The position numbers and the translations under genes were made by a program. This document shows, one piece after another, positions 1-7,848 of a DNA stretch of 30,124 bases. This stretch comes from Actinomycetota bacterium (lineage in GTDB: Bacteria > Actinomycetota > Actinomycetes > S36-B12 > UBA5976), in contig JAFMIT010000005.1 of the NCBI GenBank assembly GCA_017853815.1, positions 1-30,124 of the forward strand, read 5' to 3'. Numbering within the stretch: position 1 is the stretch's first letter; every line of letters starts with the position of its first letter. Under the pieces are notes generated by a model. It was not told where the DNA came from. It saw only the letters and a list, made by a program, of their open reading frames with translations, and did not search any database.

Positions 1-290
1 ATCGCGGCACGAGGTTCAGGCAACTGTGCCCAGGCAGTTTCGAGACGTTCGAGGGAACCTGCCGTAATCGTTCCCGCGATAACGAGAACATTGAGGTCGG
101 CTGGCTCCCCATCCGCAGCTCGAATGTGCAGGTCATCGACCTGCGCAGGAAGGTCGAGTGCCATGGCAGTCGAGACCTCCATGGCACAACAGGCCAACGC
201 CACCTGTGTCACCGAAATCTGCATGGCGACAGGGTACCGAGCCGTTATCGCCTCTACTTCCCAACTGACGTCCCAAAAATTGGGATTCAT
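1..290 (-). CDS. NuoB-like (complex I 20 kDa subunit family) paralogue, 5' part only
   Basis: The minus-strand frame is open from beyond position 360 to the left edge. From ATG 290 it reads MNPNFWDVSWEVEAIT..., followed by the tandem-cysteine motif VALACCAMEV (Cys34, Cys35), then a stretch ADLNVLVIAGTITAG that parallels ADLMIVAGRVSQKM in the bona fide NuoB of this window (20544-21098). Tandem CC is the signature of complex I type 20 kDa subunits; NiFe hydrogenase small subunits have CxxC there. These cysteines would ligate a 4Fe-4S cluster; the other two ligands lie outside the window. The canonical Arg/Gly-rich loop after CC is shortened and altered, so this is a divergent paralogue. Start is uncertain: GTG 296, GTG 317 and TTG 329 are in frame and none has a clear SD. 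ATG 290 gives the same N-terminal spacing to CC as NuoB. It is divergent from korA with about 85 bp between starts. It could belong to a second, partial complex-I-like or energy-converting-hydrogenase-related operon. Confidence 0.72.
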   Translation of the reverse strand, partial: MNPNFWDVSWEVEAITARYPVAMQISVTQVALACCAMEVSTAMALDLPAQVDDLHIRAADGEPADLNVLVIAGTITAGSLERLETAWAQLPEPRAA

Positions 291-375
291 CCGCACAAAA
301 GGGGCTCGAGGGAGCACAATTGGGCTCAATCTGCGGTGAGGGCGAGTTCCGCCCGTTATCTATGAAGGCGTGATC
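291..375. promoter_or_regulatory. Divergent intergenic region between the NuoB-like gene and korA
   Basis: This 85-bp gap must carry start signals for both directions. I see an SD-like GAAGG at 364-368 placed 7 nt before GTG 376. No convincing TANNNT -10 box or operator could be assigned on either strand. Confidence 0.35.
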
Positions 376-2235
376 GTGAGCAAAGAACTAGTCACCCTCG
401 GTCGAGTTGTTATTCGTTTCGCTGGTGACTCAGGAGATGGCATGCAGTTGACCGGCGATCAGTTCACCAATGCCACTGCCATCTTTGGCAATGACCTGGT
501 GACGCTGCCTGACTTCCCTGCTGAGATTCGCGCACCGCAGGGCACATTGCCTGGCGTCTCGGCATTCCAGTTGCACTTCGCAGACCACGACATCACAACG
601 GCCGGAGACTCCCCCACGGTGCTTGTGGCGATGAATCCCGCTGCCCTCAAAGCCAATCTGCATGAGATGCCAGAGGGTGCCGACCTCATCATCAACACAG
701 ATGAGTTCACCAAGCGAAACCTCGACAAAGTTGGATACGCGAACAATCCGCTCGAAGACGGTTCGCTCGAGAAGTACCGCGTTCATGAAGTCGCACTCAC
801 TTCGCTTACCGTCGAAGCGCTGAAAGATTTTGATCTCACGCGCAAAGAGGCAGAACGTTCTAAGAACATGTTCGCTCTTGGCTTGCTGTCGTGGCTGTAC
901 TCGCGTCCGATGGAGACTCCGAAGAGTTTCTTGGCAACCAAGTTTGCGAAGAAGCCTGAAATTCTTGCCGCCAACCTCAAAGCGCTTGAGGCCGGCTGGT
1001 CTTTTGGTGAAACGACAGAAGTATTCAGCGTTCATTACGAAGTAAAGCCTGCGCCTGCACGCGCCGGCGAATACCGCAACATCAGCGGAAACCTCGCGTT
1101 GTCTTACGGTCTGATCGCAGGCGCGCAGTCTGCAGGTTTGCCGCTGTACCTCGGCTCGTACCCCATCACGCCAGCCTCTGACATCCTGCATGAATTGTCG
1201 AAGCACAAAAACTTCGGTGTGCGCACATTCCAAGCTGAAGATGAGATCGCAGCTATCGGTGCAGCCATCGGCGCGGCTTACGGCGGCTCTCTCGCCGTGA
1301 CCACAACTTCTGGTCCCGGCGTCGCGCTGAAGAGCGAAGCAATCGGTCTCGCGGTGAGTCTCGAACTTCCACTCGTCGTCATCGATATTCAGCGAGGCGG
1401 ACCTTCGACGGGTCTGCCAACCAAGACAGAACAAGCCGACTTGCTGCAAGCGATGTTTGGTCGCAACGGCGAAGCTCCCGTTCCCATCGTGGCTCCTCGC
1501 TCGCCTGCGCATTGCTTTGATGCGGCGATCGAGGCCTGTCGGATTGCGGTGAAGTACCGCACACCAGTCTTCTTGCTCAGTGACGGCTACTTGGCCAATG
1601 GTTCGGAGCCGTGGCTACTCCCCGACGTCGCGAGCCTGCCAAAGATTGAACCCAACTTCCTTGAGGCTCCTAACCATGAACTCAATGGTGTGGACGTTCT
1701 CTGGCCATTCAAGCGCGACGACGAAACTCTCGCTCGCCCCTGGATTCGCCCTGGCACACCTGGCCTCGAACACCGCATCGGTGGCATCGAGAAGGCCAAC
1801 AACACTGGTGCCATTTCGTATGACCCTGCGAACCACGATCTGATGACCCGACTTCGCCAAGCAAAAGTCGACGGCATCTCGGACGATGTTGAGCCAATGT
1901 TTGTTGATGATCCAAATGGGGATAGCGACATTCTGGTACTGGGTTGGGGATCGACGTTTGGCCCCATCGGTGCCGCGGTCGAAATTTCCCGCCGCAACGG
2001 CATCAAGGTGGCGCAGGCTCACCTGTCGACGTTGAATCCTTTCCCCGCGAACACCGGGGAAGTACTCAAGCGTTACAAGAAAGTCATCGTGCCTGAGATG
2101 AACCTCGGTCAACTCAACATGTTGATTCGCGCGAAGTTCCTCGTGGACACCATTGGCTTCAACAAAGTCCGCGGACTTCCATTCAAAGCCACCGAACTTG
2201 TCGATGTCATTAAGGATGTTGCTGCTCATGTCTGA
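376..2235 (+). CDS. korA: 2-oxoacid:ferredoxin oxidoreductase, fused gamma-alpha subunit (KorA)
   Basis: With KorB it decarboxylates a 2-oxoacid, most likely 2-oxoglutarate, to the acyl-CoA and reduces ferredoxin in the cytoplasm. The 619-aa protein has the KorA order. The N-terminal gamma domain (about residues 5-195) contains FAGDSGDGMQLTGDQF and PDFPAEIRAPQGT. An alpha POR_N domain (about 225-430) contains YPITPASDI, FQAEDEIAAIGAAIGAAYGG, TSGPGVALKSEAIGLA and QRGGPSTGLPTKTEQADL. A C-terminal domain II follows. No ferredoxin domain is fused. I prefer GTG 376 (MSKELVTLG) because GAAGG sits 7 nt upstream; an in-frame GTG at 370 would leave no room for it. The stop overlaps the korB start by 8 nt, so translation is coupled. 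Substrate choice (2-oxoglutarate versus pyruvate or branched-chain oxoacids) is inferred from the fused gamma-alpha layout. Confidence 0.93.
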   Translation: MSKELVTLGRVVIRFAGDSGDGMQLTGDQFTNATAIFGNDLVTLPDFPAEIRAPQGTLPGVSAFQLHFADHDITTAGDSPTVLVAMNPAALKANLHEMPEGADLIINTDEFTKRNLDKVGYANNPLEDGSLEKYRVHEVALTSLTVEALKDFDLTRKEAERSKNMFALGLLSWLYSRPMETPKSFLATKFAKKPEILAANLKALEAGWSFGETTEVFSVHYEVKPAPARAGEYRNISGNLALSYGLIAGAQSAGLPLYLGSYPITPASDILHELSKHKNFGVRTFQAEDEIAAIGAAIGAAYGGSLAVTTTSGPGVALKSEAIGLAVSLELPLVVIDIQRGGPSTGLPTKTEQADLLQAMFGRNGEAPVPIVAPRSPAHCFDAAIEACRIAVKYRTPVFLLSDGYLANGSEPWLLPDVASLPKIEPNFLEAPNHELNGVDVLWPFKRDDETLARPWIRPGTPGLEHRIGGIEKANNTGAISYDPANHDLMTRLRQAKVDGISDDVEPMFVDDPNGDSDILVLGWGSTFGPIGAAVEISRRNGIKVAQAHLSTLNPFPANTGEVLKRYKKVIVPEMNLGQLNMLIRAKFLVDTIGFNKVRGLPFKATELVDVIKDVAAHV

Positions 2236-3280
2236 TTCATTCGCATCGTTGAAGCTTGTTCCCAAGTCTGAAGTGACTCAGTCCGCTAAAGACTTCAAGA
2301 GCGACCAAGAAGTTCGCTGGTGCCCAGGTTGTGGCGACTATGCGATTCTCGCTGGCGTGCAGTCTTTCTTGCCTGAACTCGGCGTCAAGAAAGAGAACAT
2401 TGTTTTCGTCTCGGGAATCGGCTGCTCCTCACGATTCCCGTACTACATGAACACCTACGGGTTGCACTCAATCCACGGTCGTGCGCCAGCAATTGCCTCT
2501 GGTCTTGCGACGTCGCGTGAAGACTTGAGTGTGTGGGTTATCACCGGCGACGGCGATGCGCTCTCTATCGGCGGCAATCATCTGATTCATGCCTTGCGCC
2601 GCAATGTGAATCTCAAGATTTTGTTGTTCAATAACCGCATCTACGGTCTCACCAAAGGCCAGTACTCCCCGACCTCTGAAATGGGCAAGATCACGAAGTC
2701 GACCCCTATGGGCTCGCTCGATCATCCGTTCAACCCCATCTCCGTCGCCATCGGCGCTGAGGCATCGTTCGTTGCTCGCACCATCGACAGCGACCGCAAG
2801 CATCTTGTTGAAGTGTTACGCCAAGCTGCGGCTCACGAAGGCACTGCGCTGGTTGAGATTTATCAGAACTGCAACATCTTCAACGATGGCGCCTGGGAAC
2901 CACTGAAGGACTCCGACACCGCCGACGACTTGCTCATCCGTCTGATGCACGGTGAACCCATCACTTTCGGAAAAGAAGCAACGCACGGAGTGGTCCGCGA
3001 ATCCGATGGTTCTTTGCGAGTGGCAGCCGCGAGTGAAGTCGGTTCGGATGCCTTCATCGTTCACGATGCTCATGTCGAAGACCCCAGTTATGCATTCGCG
3101 CTTTCACGTCTCAGCCACCCTGAGACGCTCGCGAATACTCCCATCGGTGTGTTTCGCGATGTGAATCGGCCGGTGTACGACCGACAGATGTCGGATCAGG
3201 TCGCTCACGCGAAAGAGACACGTGGTCCTGGAGACCTGGCCGCTCTTATTCGAGGCAAAGACACCTGGACTGTGTCCTAA
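2228..3280 (+). CDS. korB: 2-oxoacid:ferredoxin oxidoreductase, TPP-binding beta subunit (KorB)
   Basis: Catalytic partner of KorA; it binds thiamine diphosphate and a 4Fe-4S cluster. The 350-aa protein shows WCPGCGDYA (Cys32, Cys35), GIGCSS (Cys66) and the TPP motif GDGDALSIGGNH from residue 107, ending about 30 residues later in LLFNN, then IYGLTKGQYSPTS. These are hallmarks of KorB-type beta subunits. A longer reading frame from 2153 exists, but ATG 2228 (MSDSFASLKLVPK) is preferred: it starts where family similarity begins, gives the 8-nt overlap with korA, and has AAGGA about 10 nt upstream. The C-terminal part (after about 265) is less conserved and is a common actinobacterial extension. 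The next gene starts at the base after its stop. Confidence 0.93.
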   Translation: MSDSFASLKLVPKSEVTQSAKDFKSDQEVRWCPGCGDYAILAGVQSFLPELGVKKENIVFVSGIGCSSRFPYYMNTYGLHSIHGRAPAIASGLATSREDLSVWVITGDGDALSIGGNHLIHALRRNVNLKILLFNNRIYGLTKGQYSPTSEMGKITKSTPMGSLDHPFNPISVAIGAEASFVARTIDSDRKHLVEVLRQAAAHEGTALVEIYQNCNIFNDGAWEPLKDSDTADDLLIRLMHGEPITFGKEATHGVVRESDGSLRVAAASEVGSDAFIVHDAHVEDPSYAFALSRLSHPETLANTPIGVFRDVNRPVYDRQMSDQVAHAKETRGPGDLAALIRGKDTWTVS

Positions 3281-4192
3281 ATGACCTCAGCGCCTCAACG
3301 AAGCGGCACTGGACGAGGGATTGCCTACGGACTCATGGCCTACGGCCTCTGGGGGCTTGCGCCGCTCTACTGGCCGTTGCTTGCGCCTGCGACGGCTTTA
3401 GAAATTCTCGCGCACCGCATGACCTGGAGCCTGATTTTCTTGGCTGTCGTGAATGCGATTCGCAAGAACTGGTCTGAAATCTTCGCAGTCATGCGAAATC
3501 CCCGATCGCTGCGCTTACTGACTATCGCCGCGGTGCTCATCACCATCAACTGGGGCCTGTACATCTGGTCTGTCGTCAACCATCACGTGATTGATGCATC
3601 ACTGGGGTACTTCATCAATCCCCTCATCAACGTGGCTTTCGGAGTGCTCGTGTTTCGCGAGAAACTCCGACGACTTCAATGGCTCGCGGTCAGTATCGCT
3701 GGCGCTGGCGTCCTGTTCCTCACCATTGATGCGGGCACGGTTCCGTGGATTGGTCTCACTCTCGGCGTCACGTTCTCTGCCTACGGCATGGTCAAGAAGA
3801 AGGCAGACGTCGACGCAGTCGAAAGCCTCACCGTCGAGACGATTCTCTTGTTGCCATTTTCGGCCTCATACCTACTGTGGCTGTTTATTCAAGGCGATCT
3901 TGCGCTCGGACAACACAATGGTTGGCACACGCTGTGGACGTTGATGGCTGGCGTTGTGACTGCGGTTCCGCTGCTTGCCTTCGGCGCCGCTGCTGTTCGC
4001 GTTCCCTATTCGACGATGGGCATCTTGCAGTACGGAAGCCCCACAATTCAGTTCCTCGTGGGCCTGCTCATTTACAACGAGGCCATGCCACACGGTCGCT
4101 GGATTGGCTTCATCATTGTGTGGATTGCGCTTGTTGTATTCAGTGTTGATGCTATCCGCTCTGGGCGAAACTTCGCGCAATCAGAAGAGTGA
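3281..4192 (+). CDS. rarD: RarD-type EamA-family membrane transporter
   Basis: A 303-aa polytopic inner-membrane protein of the drug/metabolite transporter superfamily, with two EamA repeats and about ten hydrophobic segments. The opening GIAYGLMAYGLWGLAPLYWP and the segment ILAHRMTWSL are diagnostic of the RarD subfamily, as is SLGYFINPLINV. RarD proteins are annotated as chloramphenicol-sensitivity proteins, but the natural substrate is not established. ATG 3281 immediately follows the korB stop TAA with no spacing, so it is probably read through from the korAB transcript. Nothing in the sequence ties its substrate to KorAB. Its 3' end faces the pentapeptide gene with only 3 nt between stops. 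Confidence 0.88.
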   Translation: MTSAPQRSGTGRGIAYGLMAYGLWGLAPLYWPLLAPATALEILAHRMTWSLIFLAVVNAIRKNWSEIFAVMRNPRSLRLLTIAAVLITINWGLYIWSVVNHHVIDASLGYFINPLINVAFGVLVFREKLRRLQWLAVSIAGAGVLFLTIDAGTVPWIGLTLGVTFSAYGMVKKKADVDAVESLTVETILLLPFSASYLLWLFIQGDLALGQHNGWHTLWTLMAGVVTAVPLLAFGAAAVRVPYSTMGILQYGSPTIQFLVGLLIYNEAMPHGRWIGFIIVWIALVVFSVDAIRSGRNFAQSEE

Positions 4193-4214
4193 GCCTTAAG
4201 CCACGTAACTCTTC
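4184..4214. repeat. Inverted repeat spanning the convergent rarD / pentapeptide gene ends
   Basis: GAAGAGT (4184-4190) and ACTCTTC (4208-4214) form a perfect 7-bp inverted repeat with a 17-nt loop holding both stop codons. The same hairpin would form in transcripts from either side. There is no T-tract, so any bidirectional terminator role is only a guess. Confidence 0.3.
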
Positions 4215-5269
4215 GTGATGGCCTTACTGACACCGTAAGCGTTGAAAAGTGCAATCTGTATAAACATTTTCTTGCCGGCAGGCTGACGTTTGAGCTGCAC
4301 TTGGATTTTGGTGGAGTAGCTGAAGTCGTCGTAGGCGCGCTTGCCGAGCGCCTCGGTCCAGGCTGACCAGTCATGCTGATCTGTCGAAAACCGATATTTG
4401 ACTGAACCAGGCGCACCCGTCTGAAGCACTTCTTTCAGATACACAAAGCTGCGTCCGTTCACGCGCTTGATGGTCGTGAAGAGAGGTTTTGCTGGGGCCA
4501 TGTGGAAGACACCACTGATCAACTTCACAGAGCGATTCAGAATCGGTTTACCCACAATTCCCGTCGCTTCAACACCGCGAAGTGAAGCCTGAGATGCGTT
4601 CGCCCCAGTCAGAGTCACCGCAGTCCACCGAGTCGTGGCGAAACTGCTCGCGCCGAAGACCGCATTCTTCAGATTGACTTTAGCGAAAGTGCTCTTGGTG
4701 AATTCACTTCCACCGAGCAGTGCGCCAGCGAAGTTGGTCAAAACAAAGTCCGCGTGCGATGCCTGAACATCGAGGAGTTGCGCACCGGTGAAGTCAGTGC
4801 CAGTGAAACGTGCGCCTTGCATGGTGGCGAGCTTGAGTGACGCGCCCGCAAGAGAACCTTGAGTCAGAGTAAAACTCGTGAACATCGCGTAATTGCATTG
4901 GCATTTCTTGAGTGAAAGACCTGTTGCGTTGATGTACTTAAACCGACCTGCAGGAATCTTTGCGCCCGTGAAGTTTGCGTTGTTGAGAGTTGCGTAGGAG
5001 AAATCGGCACCATCAAGCGTCGATGCAGTCACCGTTGCACCACTGAGATTGGCCCGCGTGAAGTTCACGTTCTTGAGCGTTACCTTGTTCAACGTGATGC
5101 CACGCAGATCTTTGCCACTCAGATCTAGACCGTTAAGAACTACTCCAGAAATGGTGGCGCCTGGCTTGAAATCGGAGGCAGATACGGCTTGAGCCGATGG
5201 AGAACTGAACATCGCAATCACCACAGCCGCGACGATGACGAGTGGAGAGCGTCGTTTCATGTAGGTCAT
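4196..5269 (-). CDS. Secreted pentapeptide-repeat protein with C-terminal beta-rich domain
   Basis: The 357-aa product begins with a signal peptide: basic MTYMKRR, a hydrophobic core VIVAAVVIAMF, and an AQA|VS cleavage site near residue 28. Residues about 35-215 are tandem A(D/N)LxX-type pentapeptides (for example LDLSGKDLRGITL, ANLSGATV, GADFSYATL, NANFTGAKI), which fold as a right-handed square beta-helix. A Cys pair (KCQC) interrupts the array. The last 100 residues or so hold no repeats and include YRFSTDQHDWSAWT, reminiscent of extracellular fibronectin-like or Ig-like domains. ATG 5269 was chosen because its ATGA overlaps the stop of the polyprenyl synthase gene; ATG 5260 is possible. 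Upstream in-frame codons lie inside the neighbouring gene. It is the last gene of the nuo unit. I cannot assign a function; it is probably extracellular or wall-associated. Confidence 0.85.
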   Translation of the reverse strand: MTYMKRRSPLVIVAAVVIAMFSSPSAQAVSASDFKPGATISGVVLNGLDLSGKDLRGITLNKVTLKNVNFTRANLSGATVTASTLDGADFSYATLNNANFTGAKIPAGRFKYINATGLSLKKCQCNYAMFTSFTLTQGSLAGASLKLATMQGARFTGTDFTGAQLLDVQASHADFVLTNFAGALLGGSEFTKSTFAKVNLKNAVFGASSFATTRWTAVTLTGANASQASLRGVEATGIVGKPILNRSVKLISGVFHMAPAKPLFTTIKRVNGRSFVYLKEVLQTGAPGSVKYRFSTDQHDWSAWTEALGKRAYDDFSYSTKIQVQLKRQPAGKKMFIQIALFNAYGVSKAITKSYVA

Positions 5270-6300
5270 ACTGCCCGCGAGATGGTGCTCTCGCAAATGC
5301 CCTTCAAAGCTTCAATCACCGCGGCTACTCGATCCGCGCTCGCAAAGCCAGTTTCGTCCGCTTTGCGCAGGTCCACAATTACCTGCAGCTGCTCAATCGC
5401 GATTGTCGCAAACCTCTCGGCTTCAGATTGTGCGCCTTCCATGGCGGGATGTGCACGCATCAACTCGAGCGCCCGGGCATGCTCTGTATCGTCAGGAAGT
5501 TCTCGCCCAAGCAATGACATCAGTTCCGCATCAGCCTCGGTCGCAGATGCCTGCGCGATGAGCATAGGGAGCGTCAGAATGCCTTCACGAAGATCCGTGC
5601 CTGGCGTTTTTCCGGAGACCTCAGCAGGGGATGCAATGTCGAGGATGTCATCGGCGATCTGAAACGCCACCCCAATTGCCTCGCCAAAGCGCGAAAGCGC
5701 GTCGAGAGCGGGTGCAGGAAGGCCAGCGAACATTCCGCCGAACAACGCTGAGGTTGCAATGAGCGAACCAGTTTTGTCCGAAAGCACCTGGAGATGATGA
5801 GCCACGGGATCGGAACCAGCGACTGGTCCGACCGTTTCGTGAATCTGTCCAGACACCAACCGCTCAAAAGTCTCAGCCTGAATACGGACTGCCTCCGGGC
5901 CGAGATCGGCAAGGATTTGGGATGCACGGGCGAAGAGGAAGTCGCCCGTCAAGATGGCAAGTGTGTTGTCCCATCGAGCATTGGCGGATTCTGTACCGCG
6001 ACGTCGTGGAGCTTCGTCCATGACATCATCGTGATACAGCGTCGCGAGATGCGTGATTTCGACAACCACCGCAGCTGCCTCTGATTGAGCGGTCGGCGTA
6101 CCGAGTTGTGCCGCCATTGCCACAAGAAGTGGTCGAAAGCGTTTGCCACCAGCCTGAGCTAAATGGCCAGCAATTTCTGAAATAAACGGGTCAGTCGACG
6201 TGGTGGATTCGAGTAGCTGTCCCTCAATCCGCTCGAGCGCTGCCTGCAAGTCCGCAGCGAGACTTGGCTCAACGCTCGAGAGTGAGAAAGGGGTGCTCAT
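5266..6300 (-). CDS. Long-chain polyprenyl diphosphate synthase (menaquinone side chain)
   Basis: This trans-prenyltransferase extends an allylic diphosphate with isopentenyl diphosphate. Its location between nuoN and the menaquinone genes implies that it makes the menaquinone tail. The 344-aa protein has the GGKRFRPLL motif (51-59), the first Asp-rich motif DDVMD (91-95, in LATLYHDDVMDEAPRRRG) and the second DDILD (217-221), plus KTGSLIATSA. These are catalytically complete. Chain length cannot be read with certainty; Tyr and Leu before the first motif are compatible with long products (heptaprenyl to nonaprenyl). ATG 6300 lies 6 nt after the nuoN stop. An in-frame TTG 6306 abuts that stop and is an alternative; neither has a strong SD, so coupling to nuoN is likely. 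Confidence 0.9.
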   Translation of the reverse strand: MSTPFSLSSVEPSLAADLQAALERIEGQLLESTTSTDPFISEIAGHLAQAGGKRFRPLLVAMAAQLGTPTAQSEAAAVVVEITHLATLYHDDVMDEAPRRRGTESANARWDNTLAILTGDFLFARASQILADLGPEAVRIQAETFERLVSGQIHETVGPVAGSDPVAHHLQVLSDKTGSLIATSALFGGMFAGLPAPALDALSRFGEAIGVAFQIADDILDIASPAEVSGKTPGTDLREGILTLPMLIAQASATEADAELMSLLGRELPDDTEHARALELMRAHPAMEGAQSEAERFATIAIEQLQVIVDLRKADETGFASADRVAAVIEALKGICESTISRAV

Positions 6301-6306
6301 CGACAA

Positions 6307-7848
6307 CTATCGAATGAAGAACGTGTTGTTGAGCAGGTCCAGAACGGGCTGCGGCATGACACCGAGAATCACTGTCGCGGTAGCCGCGATGCTGAGGCCC
6401 ACCTGAGTGAACATGCTCGGCACGATGACAGAAACTTCTTCGCCTTGAGGTTCGGTGAAGAACATCAACACGATGACGCGAACGTAGAAGAAGGCTGCGA
6501 TTGCGCTAGCAATAACCGCGAGCACCACAAGCGGTGCAGCGCCACCTTCGTACGCGGCCGCAAAGACTGCGAACTTGCCGGTGAAACCGCTCGTGAGTGG
6601 AATGCCAGCGAGCGCGAGCAAGAACAGTGCGAAGGCACCTGCGACGAGCGGTGAACGCTTACCAAGACCAGCAAACTGACCAAGATTGTTCGCTTCACCC
6701 GAAGCATCGTGAACCAGAGAGACGATGCCGAATGTGCCAAGCGTCGTGAACGCGTACGCGAGCAAGTAGAACAGCGAACCCGAAAGACCTGCTGGATTCG
6801 CGGCGATCACGCCGAGAATCAGGAAGCCCGCGTGTGCAATGCTCGAGTAGGCGAGCATGCGCTTGATGTCCGACTGAGCAACACCAACCACAGTGCCGAT
6901 CAGCATGGTGAGGCCAGCAATGACCCAGAGAACAGGCGCAAGATCCCAACGCAGACCACCGAGTGCGACATACGCAACGCGAAGCAGTGCACCAAAAGCA
7001 GCCACCTTGGTTGCCGCACCCATGAACGCGGTCAGTGCGGTCGGGGCGCCCTGGTAGACGTCTGGGGTCCACTGGTGGAACGGTGCCGCACCGACCTTGA
7101 AGAGCAGACCCACAAACACGAACAGTGAACCAACAATGAGCAATCCATTGCGGCCGGGATCTTGACCAATCGCCGTGACGATGTCTCCGTAGGTGACAGA
7201 ACCTGCGAAGCCGTACAACAACGCGGAGCCGTACAACAAGAAAGCAGACGAGAATGCGCCGAGAACGAAATACTTCAAGGCAGCTTCTTGAGACAACAAG
7301 CGACGGCGGCGAGCCATACCTGCGAGCAAGTACAGCGGAAGCGACATCACTTCGAGCGCGACGAAGAGCGTCAAGAAGTCGTTGGCGACCGGGAAGATCA
7401 GCATGCCGCCGACAGAGAACAGGAATAACGGCCAGATTTCGGTCTGCAACCAGCCACGGAGAGTGAATTCCGATTCGTCTTCGCTGCCGGGGAGAGCTGA
7501 TGCTTGTGGAGCAAAAGCGTCACCCTGCACATCGATGTCGCGTTCTGCGAGGAACATGGCACCAACGAGTGCCGACACCAAAATCACGCCCTGCAAGAAC
7601 AAGCCAGGCCCGTCGATGGAGAGGGAGTTCACCGCTCCAAGGCCGACATGCTTTTCGCTGGTGTTGGTGACGACGCCATAGAGCGCAATCAGAAGCGAAC
7701 CGAAAGTCACCACAAGTTGGATGTTGCGCCGATTTTCGCGAGGTGCGAAAGCTTCGATCAAAACTCCGAGCACAGCGGCACCGAGCACCACCAGAATCGG
7801 CTGCATGATGCCGTAATCAATAACGGGAGCGTCCATCAGTAGGTTCAC
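6307..7848 (-). CDS. nuoN: NADH-quinone oxidoreductase subunit N
   Basis: A 513-aa antiporter-like proton-pumping membrane subunit of complex I. The conserved TM5 glutamate lies in TLFVALEVMSLPLYLL, and the broken-helix lysine region in LLFKVGAAPFHQWTPDVYQG, followed by PTALTAFMGAATKVAAFGALLR. GTG 7848 is the start: its GTGA overlaps the nuoM stop, and a strong AGGAG lies 7 nt upstream (7860-7856). The internal ATG 7836 has no such signal. About 14 hydrophobic segments are expected. It is followed with a 6-nt gap by the polyprenyl synthase gene. Confidence 0.95.
   Translation of the reverse strand: MNLLMDAPVIDYGIMQPILVVLGAAVLGVLIEAFAPRENRRNIQLVVTFGSLLIALYGVVTNTSEKHVGLGAVNSLSIDGPGLFLQGVILVSALVGAMFLAERDIDVQGDAFAPQASALPGSEDESEFTLRGWLQTEIWPLFLFSVGGMLIFPVANDFLTLFVALEVMSLPLYLLAGMARRRRLLSQEAALKYFVLGAFSSAFLLYGSALLYGFAGSVTYGDIVTAIGQDPGRNGLLIVGSLFVFVGLLFKVGAAPFHQWTPDVYQGAPTALTAFMGAATKVAAFGALLRVAYVALGGLRWDLAPVLWVIAGLTMLIGTVVGVAQSDIKRMLAYSSIAHAGFLILGVIAANPAGLSGSLFYLLAYAFTTLGTFGIVSLVHDASGEANNLGQFAGLGKRSPLVAGAFALFLLALAGIPLTSGFTGKFAVFAAAYEGGAAPLVVLAVIASAIAAFFYVRVIVLMFFTEPQGEEVSVIVPSMFTQVGLSIAATATVILGVMPQPVLDLLNNTFFIR

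Noticed and set aside
91..365. Two overlapping plus-strand frames (82 and 79 aa) before korA
   Set aside because: They are antisense to a minus-strand frame with clear NuoB-like sequence (tandem CC), and their own translations look like low-complexity shadow.
430..1512. 360-aa minus-strand frame antisense to korA
   Set aside because: Cys/Arg-rich shadow with no motifs; korA on the other strand has full family motifs.
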